DNA of 12,323 nucleotides from Betaproteobacteria bacterium (lineage in GTDB: Bacteria; Pseudomonadota; Gammaproteobacteria; Burkholderiales; SG8-39): NCBI GenBank assembly GCA_011391185.1, contig JAABRB010000072.1:1-12323 (forward strand). The letters are read 5' to 3'. The notes under the pieces are model-generated. The model worked only from the letters and a program-made list of their open reading frames with translations, was not told the origin of the DNA and did not search any database. The translations under genes and the position numbers were made by a program. How positions within the stretch are numbered: position 1 is the stretch's first letter; every line of letters begins with the position of its first letter. Of the stretch, positions 7,450-12,323 are shown in pieces.

Positions 7450-7468
7450 GAGAGGCTCCGGGACGAGC

Positions 7469-8221
7469 GTGATCACTTACGAATACCCCCTGGTCGAGCG
7501 CATCCGGACCATGCTGCGGCTCGAGGACCTCTTCGACCGCGGGCGATTTTTCCTCGCGCGCACCGATCCCGTCGAACATCACTCCGCATTGCTGACGCTC
7601 TTCGAGATTCTGGAGGTCGCGAGCCGGGCGGACCTCAAATCGGATCTGCTGCAGGAGCTCGACCGGCAGCGCGGCGTGCTCGCCTCGTATCGCAGCAACC
7701 CGGATATCGACCAGGATGTCCTTGCCGGCGTCCTGCGCGATATGGAACAGGCGCATGCGGGCCTCCTGGCAATGACGGGCAAGATCGGCCAGTCCCTGCG
7801 CGAGAATGACTGGCTCATGGCCATCAAGCAGCGCACTTCCATTCCGGGCGGCGCCTGCGAATTCGACCTGCCTTCGTATCATCACTGGCTGCATCGCGAG
7901 AGCGCGGTACGCTACCGAGATCTCGAGGGCTGGCTGGCGCCCCTTCTCCCGATCCGGGACGCGACCGGAATAGTGCTGCGACTCCTGCGCGAGAGCGGCA
8001 AGCCGACAGACGTGGTCGCGCAGGGCGGCTCTTTCCAGCAGATGCTGGGCGGGCGGTCCGCGCAGATGGTCCGCATTCGAATTCCGCGCGAGCTCGACTT
8101 CATCCCCGAGATCTCCGCGAACAAGTACATGCTGAACGTTAGATTCGTGACACTGATCGATACCCGCTCCCGACCGGTCGAGTCCGATGTCGGATTCCGG
8201 CTTACGTTCTGCGCCCTGTAA
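7469..8221 (+). CDS. zapD: Cell division protein ZapD (FtsZ-associated, YacF family)
   Basis: ZapD binds the C-terminal tail of FtsZ and cross-links FtsZ filaments, helping to build the division ring in the cytoplasm. The 250-residue protein is of usual length and begins [20 protein letters not shown], the hallmark N-terminus of the family. [20 protein letters not shown] and [11 protein letters not shown] follow, then a C-terminal beta-rich half with [12 protein letters not shown] and, near the end, [13 protein letters not shown]. No enzyme motif is expected and none is seen. The GTG at 7469 gives exactly the family start; GAGAGG 13 bases upstream is a possible but distant Shine-Dalgarno. It lies between coaE and yacG, as in E. 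coli (coaE-zapD-yacG). yacG follows after 20 bases. Confidence 0.95.
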   Translation: MITYEYPLVERIRTMLRLEDLFDRGRFFLARTDPVEHHSALLTLFEILEVASRADLKSDLLQELDRQRGVLASYRSNPDIDQDVLAGVLRDMEQAHAGLLAMTGKIGQSLRENDWLMAIKQRTSIPGGACEFDLPSYHHWLHRESAVRYRDLEGWLAPLLPIRDATGIVLRLLRESGKPTDVVAQGGSFQQMLGGRSAQMVRIRIPRELDFIPEISANKYMLNVRFVTLIDTRSRPVESDVGFRLTFCAL

Positions 8222-8241
8222 CGCGAGGCTCCCGAAGCGCC

Positions 8242-8430
8242 GTGCCTACCGTTGCGTGTCCGACTTGCGGAGCAAGCGTTGCCTGGCAGCCGGAGAGTCG
8301 TTTCCGGCCCTTCTGCTCGGAGCGCTGCAAGATGGCCGACCTCGGTGCTTGGGCCAACGAAGAGTATAGGGTTCCCGCACCACCCGATGAGCCAGACGAG
8401 TCGTTCGAGGACGATCGCAAGGACGCCTAG
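8242..8430 (+). CDS. yacG: DNA gyrase inhibitor YacG (zinc-binding)
   Basis: YacG is a small zinc protein that in E. coli binds GyrB and inhibits gyrase, limiting DNA supercoiling. This copy has 62 residues. Its four cysteines are C6, C9, C25 and C29 (C-x2-C-x15-C-x3-C), within [11 protein letters not shown] and [20 protein letters not shown], all diagnostic of the family. The tail is acidic ([10 protein letters not shown]) and probably disordered, as in relatives. The start is the GTG at 8242, with GAGG 13 bases upstream as a loose Shine-Dalgarno. It is the last gene of the rightward run; its stop is 76 bases from the stop of the convergent Nudix gene, with two hairpins between them. Confidence 0.95.
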   Translation: MPTVACPTCGASVAWQPESRFRPFCSERCKMADLGAWANEEYRVPAPPDEPDESFEDDRKDA

Positions 8431-8443
8431 TACGTCAACACTA

Positions 8444-8468
8444 GCAGGCGAGCGCGATACTCGCTTGC
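8444..8468. terminator. Hairpin 1 between convergent genes (possible terminator)
   Basis: GCAGGCGAG (8444-8452) pairs with CTCGCTTGC (8460-8468) in nine pairs, one a G-U wobble, with a seven-base loop. It lies 14 bases after the yacG stop. No T run follows on either strand, so simple intrinsic termination is doubtful. It may mark the 3' end of the yacG message by stabilising it after rho-dependent termination and trimming. Confidence 0.4.
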
Positions 8469-8471
8469 GAA

Positions 8472-8492
8472 CCGCCTCCCGAGGCGAGGCGG
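8472..8492. terminator. Hairpin 2 between convergent genes (possible terminator)
   Basis: CCGCCTC (8472-8478) and GAGGCGG (8486-8492) form seven perfect G/C-rich pairs around a seven-base loop. It lies 15 bases beyond the stop of the minus-strand Nudix gene and four bases from hairpin 1. It lacks a T run on either strand. Position suggests it serves the minus-strand transcript, or both. Confidence 0.4.
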
Positions 8493-8506
8493 AAACAGAT
8501 CGGGTC

Positions 8507-9454
8507 TTAGTTCTCCCAGCTGCCGCGAATCATCGCCAGGCCGTGCGCGCCGTGCGACCAGGCGGCATCGAAGTCGGCCCGGGTCAGCCCGCCGATTCCG
8601 AATACAGGTATCGCAGCATGTGCCGCAAGCGCACGGAAGCCGTCCCAGCCGAGTGGCTGCGCTTCCGGATGCGTCGGTGTTGCTTTGACCGGTCCGAGCA
8701 CTGCGAAATCGACATCGAGCGCTTCCGCCCGGCGCAGCGCGTCGGCACTGTGGCAGGAGGCGCCGACGAGCGCGAGCGAGGGGCGGCTCTCAAGAGCCAT
8801 GAGCTGGCGCTCGGTCAGCTGTACCCCGTCCGCCCCTGCGGCCTGGGCCATTTCGACGTCACCATTTACCAGCACGCGCGCGTTGCATGGGTGAGCCGCG
8901 GCGATAACTCGCTCGATGAGGTGCGTGAGTGCCGCAGTCGACAACGACCGCTCGCGCACCTGCACCATCCGCAATCCTCCGGCAAGGCGTCGCCGCAGAC
9001 TCTCGACAAAGCGCGCCTCACCCATGCCCGATGCGTTCGAGATGGCGTATTCGGCAGGCAGCGAAAGCGCCTTCAATACCGGCGTATTGGCGGGCAGGAG
9101 CGGACTCACGGTCAGCGCATCGACGCGTTGCCATTCGATCGCCCGATGCTCCTTGCATCGCGGGTTGCCCTGCCATTCGACGACTTTGAAGAAATGCAGC
9201 CGCACCGTCGCGTGGGGATACGTGTAGATGCGCGTGATCCACGGGTAGGCGAGCCGCACCCCGATACCGAGTTCCTCGTGAAGTTCGCGCGCCAGCGCGC
9301 CCGCAACCGGCTCGCCCGGTTCGACTTTTCCGCCGGGAAATTCCCAGTAGCCCGAATAGACCTTGCTCGTCGGTCGCTGCGCGAGCAGAAAGCGGCCGTC
9401 GGGACGCGTGAGGATTGCCGCGGCGACGTCGACCGGAGACCCTTCTAAATCCAT
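8507..9454 (-). CDS. mutT: Nudix hydrolase (MutT-like) fused to a ThiE/TenI-like domain
   Basis: The 315-residue protein has two parts. Residues 1-135 are a MutT-type Nudix hydrolase: WEFPGG at 37-42 and a complete Nudix box at 42-64 (G42, E48, R56, E57, E60, E61, G63). MutT enzymes remove 8-oxo-dGTP from the nucleotide pool. Residues from about 160 to 312 resemble thiamin-phosphate synthase (PF02581): [44 protein letters not shown] and FGIGGL. The ThiE half departs from true ThiE: the 'QLRxK' lysine is arginine in VQVRER, and the HLGQ after GADGV is replaced by QLTE, so TMP synthase activity is doubtful. Such fusions are common in beta- and gammaproteobacteria; the role of the second half is not known to me. 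The ATG at 9454 starts just before the first Nudix strand and has no clear Shine-Dalgarno. It lies 38 bases after the DUF815 gene, likely in one operon with it. Confidence 0.93.
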   Translation of the reverse strand: MDLEGSPVDVAAAILTRPDGRFLLAQRPTSKVYSGYWEFPGGKVEPGEPVAGALARELHEELGIGVRLAYPWITRIYTYPHATVRLHFFKVVEWQGNPRCKEHRAIEWQRVDALTVSPLLPANTPVLKALSLPAEYAISNASGMGEARFVESLRRRLAGGLRMVQVRERSLSTAALTHLIERVIAAAHPCNARVLVNGDVEMAQAAGADGVQLTERQLMALESRPSLALVGASCHSADALRRAEALDVDFAVLGPVKATPTHPEAQPLGWDGFRALAAHAAIPVFGIGGLTRADFDAAWSHGAHGLAMIRGSWEN

Positions 9455-9492
9455 GCTTGACGCTGAGCGGCCGGCAGAGGGCGAAGCAGCCC

Positions 9493-10407
9493 TCAGAAGC
9501 GTCCGCGCCGGACCTTTCGCGCTCCGGACATCGCGGTGCGCTTGTCGTCCGGCTTGCGACCTGCCCAGTCGCGTGCGAATTGCCAGGCCACTCGGCCACT
9601 GCGCGAGCCGCGGGAAAGCGACCACTGCAGCGCATCGGTACGCGCCGCTTCGACATCCGCTGCCGTGCATCCGAATTGCGCCAGCCAGTGGGCAACGATA
9701 TCCAGGTACTCATCCTGGTCGAAGGGATAGAACGAAGCCCAGAGACCGAAGCGCTCCGACAGCGAGATCTTCTCCTCAGATGTTTCGCCGGGGTGAATTT
9801 CCTCGCCGACGTGCTTGTACTCGAGATTCTCCTGCATGAACTCCGGCATGAGATGTCGGCGGTTGGACGTCGCGTAGATGAGCATGTTCTCGGACGTCGC
9901 CGCGACGGATCCGTCCAGCGCCACCTTGAGCGCCTTGTAGCCAGGCTCCGACGCCTCGAAAGAAAGGTCGTCGCAGAACACGATAAACCGCTCGGGACGC
10001 GTGACGACGAGGTCCACGATGTCCGCAAGGTCGACGAGGTCCTGTTTATCGACTTCAATGAGTCGCAGACCCTGGCGGGAGTATCGGTTCAACAGCGCCT
10101 TTACGAGCGACGATTTCCCGGTGCCGCGCGCACCGGTGAGCAGCACGTTGTTTGCCGGGCGCCCGTTCATGAACTGTCGGGTATTCTGATCGACGAGCGC
10201 CTTCTGGCGCTCGATGTCGCGCAGATCACCCAGCTTGATGTGGTGCAGTTGCAGGACGGGCGCCAGGAATCCCCGGCCGCCGCGTTTGCGCCAACGGAAA
10301 GCGATGCTCGCGCCCCAGTCCGGTTCCGGCAGCGGCGCGGGAATAAGCGACTCGAGCCGGTCCACCAGTCCATCGATTCGACCGACGAGTTTCTCCAGAT
10401 CTTTCAC
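9493..10407 (-). CDS. DUF815-family P-loop ATPase, function unknown
   Basis: This AAA-type ATPase belongs to DUF815 (PF05673); its cellular role is not established. From a GTG at 10407 it has 304 residues. Visible are [19 protein letters not shown] (33-51), Walker [10 protein letters not shown] at 92-100, the VDKQDLVDL segment (119-127), Walker [13 protein letters not shown] (140-151), and YATSNRRHL at 178-186, a likely sensor-1 site. The strong basic tail (ARKVRRGRF) is notable. No membrane segment or signal peptide is seen. The start is uncertain: the frame is open upstream to an ATG at 10497 and to ATGs at 10467 and 10461, but these overlap the argJ coding end. GTG 10407 lies 22 bases after the argJ stop, with a weak purine run GAAAG before it, and gives the N-terminal length typical of homologues. 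Its fixed place between argJ and mutT suggests a housekeeping role. Confidence 0.9.
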   Translation of the reverse strand: MKDLEKLVGRIDGLVDRLESLIPAPLPEPDWGASIAFRWRKRGGRGFLAPVLQLHHIKLGDLRDIERQKALVDQNTRQFMNGRPANNVLLTGARGTGKSSLVKALLNRYSRQGLRLIEVDKQDLVDLADIVDLVVTRPERFIVFCDDLSFEASEPGYKALKVALDGSVAATSENMLIYATSNRRHLMPEFMQENLEYKHVGEEIHPGETSEEKISLSERFGLWASFYPFDQDEYLDIVAHWLAQFGCTAADVEAARTDALQWSLSRGSRSGRVAWQFARDWAGRKPDDKRTAMSGARKVRRGRF

Positions 10408-10429
10408 GTTCTTTCGAGACGCAGTGCGC

Positions 10430-11656
10430 TCACGTCCGGTACTCCGCGTTGATGGTGACATATTCATGGGACAGATCGCATGTCCAGATCGTGGCATGCG
10501 CCGCGCCGCGACCGAGCACGGCCCGCACTGTTATCTCGGATTGCTTCATGACGCGCTGCCCGTCCGCTTCCCGATAGCCGGAGTGGCGCCCGCCATTCGA
10601 GGCCACCAGAACGTCTCCCAGGTATACCGATACTCCGGCGGCGTCGAGGTCGCCGATCCCGGCATTTCCGATCGCGGCAAGCAGGCGGCCGAGATTCGGA
10701 TCGGATGCGAAAAACGCCGTTTTCACGAGCGGAGAGTGCGCAATGGCATAGGCGACCCGCCGGCATTCTTCGACGCTGGCACCGCCCTCGATGCGGATGG
10801 TGATGAACTTCGTGGCTCCTTCGCCGTCACGGACGATGGCCTGGGCCAGCGTCTGCGCCACTTCCACAAGCGCATCGTGAAGCGCCGCGTATTGGGGCGT
10901 ACCGATGCCGATCGGCGCATTTGCCGCGGCTCCGGACGCGATCAACATGAACGCGTCATTGGTCGAAGTATCGCCATCGACGGTGATGCGATTGAACGAC
11001 GCATCCGCCACTTCCTGAACCAGCGTATCCAGCGCCGCGCCGGAAACACTGGCATCGGTCGCGACGAAGGCGAGCATCGTCGCCATGTCCGGCCGGATCA
11101 TTCCGGCTCCCTTTGCAATCCCGGTAACGGTCGTCTCCCTGGCATCGATTCGCAATTGCGCGGTGCACGCTTTCAGAACGGTGTCGGTCGTCATGATGGC
11201 CTCGGCCGCAGAGGACCAGTTCCCGGCACGCAGATCGGCTACGCACGCGGGGATCCCGGCAACGATGCGCTCGACGGGGAGAGGCTCCATGATCACGCCG
11301 GTGGAAAACGGCAGAACCTGGCGCGCGTCGAAACCTAGCGCGCGGGCCACGGCATCGCAGGTCGCGCGCGCGCGCGCCATGCCTTCGCTTCCCGTCCCCG
11401 CGTTCGCATTGCCCGTATTGACGACTAGTGCCCGGACTCCGGCGCGCGCAGCCAGGTGCTCCCTGGCCACCACAACAGGTGCGGCACAAAAGCGATTGCG
11501 CGTAAAGACCCCTGCAATCCGGCTCCCTTCGGCGAGTCGGATCAGGAGCAGGTCTTTCCGCCCCGACTTGCGAATGCCCGCAGCGGCAATGCCCAACTCC
11601 ACGCCTCGCACTGGGCGCAGCGATACCGGATCCGGAGGAGCGAGATTGACGGCCAT
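10430..11656 (-). CDS. argJ: Glutamate N-acetyltransferase / ornithine acetyltransferase ArgJ
   Basis: ArgJ moves the acetyl group from N-acetylornithine to glutamate, recycling acetyl in arginine synthesis. Some ArgJ enzymes also use acetyl-CoA directly; sequence inspection does not tell which type this is. The 408-residue precursor cleaves itself into alpha and beta chains. The cleavage motif [14 protein letters not shown] is intact, with the nucleophile at Thr193 and the cut expected after Ala192. Other family marks are [24 protein letters not shown], the oxyanion-hole region [25 protein letters not shown] and [15 protein letters not shown], and the C-terminal [12 protein letters not shown]. 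The ATG at 11656 is the expected start; I see no Shine-Dalgarno. The gene follows secA by 71 bases and precedes the DUF815 gene by 22, on the same strand. A run of seven CG units (11363-11376) lies within it and is in frame. Confidence 0.97.
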   Translation of the reverse strand: MAVNLAPPDPVSLRPVRGVELGIAAAGIRKSGRKDLLLIRLAEGSRIAGVFTRNRFCAAPVVVAREHLAARAGVRALVVNTGNANAGTGSEGMARARATCDAVARALGFDARQVLPFSTGVIMEPLPVERIVAGIPACVADLRAGNWSSAAEAIMTTDTVLKACTAQLRIDARETTVTGIAKGAGMIRPDMATMLAFVATDASVSGAALDTLVQEVADASFNRITVDGDTSTNDAFMLIASGAAANAPIGIGTPQYAALHDALVEVAQTLAQAIVRDGEGATKFITIRIEGGASVEECRRVAYAIAHSPLVKTAFFASDPNLGRLLAAIGNAGIGDLDAAGVSVYLGDVLVASNGGRHSGYREADGQRVMKQSEITVRAVLGRGAAHATIWTCDLSHEYVTINAEYRT

Positions 11657-11727
11657 TTTGGCGGGAAAGGCAGGCAGGAGCTTGCGATCAGGCGAGCGAC
11701 GTGAGCCTGTCCCTCACCCTGCGCGCC

Positions 11728-12323
11728 TCAGCTCAGTTGCCCGTGGCAGTGCTTGTACTTCTTTCCCGAGCCGCACGGGCAGGGATTGTTGCGACCCACC
11801 TTGCCCATCGCCCGCTTGAAAGGAACCTGCGCCGGTGCGGAGTCGTCCGCCGTTGCGGCTGTGGCGAGCGCCTCTTCATAGGACGCATGGCGGTACTGCA
11901 CGTTCTCGACCGCCGGCGCGGCCTGCTCCACCTGAACCACCTGCTCCGGAGTCTTGATCTTCACGTTCATCAGGACGCGCGTGACCTCGAGCTTCACCGC
12001 CTCCAGGAAATGCCCGAACAGCTGGAACGCCTCGCGCTTGTATTCCTGCTTCGGGTTTTTCTGCGCGTAGCCGCGCAGATGAATGCCCTGTCGAAGGTGA
12101 TCGAGGGCCGCCAGATGCTCCCGCCAATGGCTGTCGAGCTGGTGCAGCAGCAGCCAGCGCTCATACTCGCGCATCTGCTCCGCAGGCACCACCGACATCT
12201 TTTCCATGTACAGCACGTCCGCCCGCTCCTGGATGCGCGCCAGCAGATCGTCATCCGACAGGTTCGATTCAGCTTGCAGCATCGCCTGCAACGGCACGTC
12301 CACCTGCAGTTCCGCCACGAGCG
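11728..12323 (-). CDS. secA: Preprotein translocase ATPase SecA, C-terminal part (cut by window edge)
   Basis: SecA is the motor ATPase that drives unfolded preproteins through SecYEG. The window holds about the last 198 residues, open to the right edge. They include the end of the helical scaffold/wing region ([20 protein letters not shown], then [18 protein letters not shown] and [20 protein letters not shown]). A variable, charged and alanine-rich linker follows, and then the zinc finger [18 protein letters not shown] (C-x-C-x8-C-H), which binds SecB and phospholipid in the known protein. The zinc site is complete. The nucleotide-binding and preprotein cross-linking domains lie outside the window. 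The stop is at 11728-11730. It is followed on the same strand by argJ; the 71-base gap has no convincing terminator, so read-through into argJ is possible. Confidence 0.97.
   Translation of the reverse strand, partial: LVAELQVDVPLQAMLQAESNLSDDDLLARIQERADVLYMEKMSVVPAEQMREYERWLLLHQLDSHWREHLAALDHLRQGIHLRGYAQKNPKQEYKREAFQLFGHFLEAVKLEVTRVLMNVKIKTPEQVVQVEQAAPAVENVQYRHASYEEALATAATADDSAPAQVPFKRAMGKVGRNNPCPCGSGKKYKHCHGQLS

Noticed and set aside
8252..9448. A 398-codon plus-strand frame opposite the Nudix gene and overlapping yacG
   Set aside because: It overlaps two well-identified genes, is arginine-rich with no family pattern, and is a shadow frame.
9455..9670. Longer N-terminus for the Nudix gene starting at 9670
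   Set aside because: It would overlap the end of the DUF815 gene by about 180 bases and precede a protein that already starts correctly for a Nudix fold.
10408..10497. Upstream ATG starts (10497, 10467, 10461) for the DUF815 ATPase
   Set aside because: They overlap the conserved argJ C-terminus and add residues not typical of the family; none has a Shine-Dalgarno. They cannot be wholly excluded.
10214..11338. A 374-codon plus-strand frame opposite argJ and the DUF815 gene
   Set aside because: argJ and the ATPase are unmistakable on the other strand; this frame is low in complexity and matches nothing I recognise.
11701..11717. Small hairpin GTGAG/CTCAC between secA and argJ
   Set aside because: Only five pairs with a seven-base loop and no T run; likely chance, so not called a terminator.
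1..12323. Search for mobile elements, CRISPR arrays, phage, defence or secondary-metabolite genes
   Set aside because: Nearly all of the window is accounted for by conserved housekeeping and pilus genes; gaps are under 200 bases and hold no repeats or transposase-like frames.

Overview
The window is a gene-dense, G+C-rich piece of bacterial chromosome, most likely from a betaproteobacterium; order and genus cannot be set from the sequence alone. The case rests on protein flavour (PilB/PilC/PilD, ZapD, ArgJ, SecA) and on gene order: ffh | ypjD-like, CorC-like, pilB, pilC, pilD, coaE, zapD, yacG >< Nudix/ThiE-like, DUF815 ATPase, argJ, secA. This is a familiar proteobacterial housekeeping neighbourhood. 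I see no insertion sequence, phage gene, CRISPR array, tRNA, rRNA or toxin-antitoxin pair. Nothing suggests horizontal transfer.

Left edge (1-2587): the 5' end of ffh (signal recognition particle GTPase) runs leftward out of the window. Divergent from it are a CcsA/YpjD-type membrane protein and a CNNM/CBS/CorC_HlyC membrane protein. Centre (2588-8430): pilB and pilC encode the type IV pilus extension ATPase and platform protein, and are closed by a very strong intrinsic terminator. After it come pilD (prepilin peptidase), coaE (last step of CoA synthesis, overlapping pilD by 4 bases), zapD (FtsZ-ring protein) and yacG (zinc-binding gyrase inhibitor).

Right side (8507-12323, minus strand): reading leftward, the 3' end of secA, then argJ, a DUF815 ATPase and a Nudix hydrolase fused to a ThiE-like domain. 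They are closely spaced and probably form one operon. It converges on yacG, with two hairpins lying between the two stop codons.

In functional terms the window holds two protein-export components (Ffh, SecA), the type IV pilus assembly core without its pilin, cofactor and arginine synthesis, and division and topology control. I did not find a new biological system. The points worth a second look are small: a 5'-end hairpin just after a candidate pilB promoter, a perfect dyad over a candidate promoter in front of zapD, paired hairpins between convergent genes, and two conserved genes of unsettled role (the DUF815 ATPase and the ThiE-like half of the Nudix fusion).
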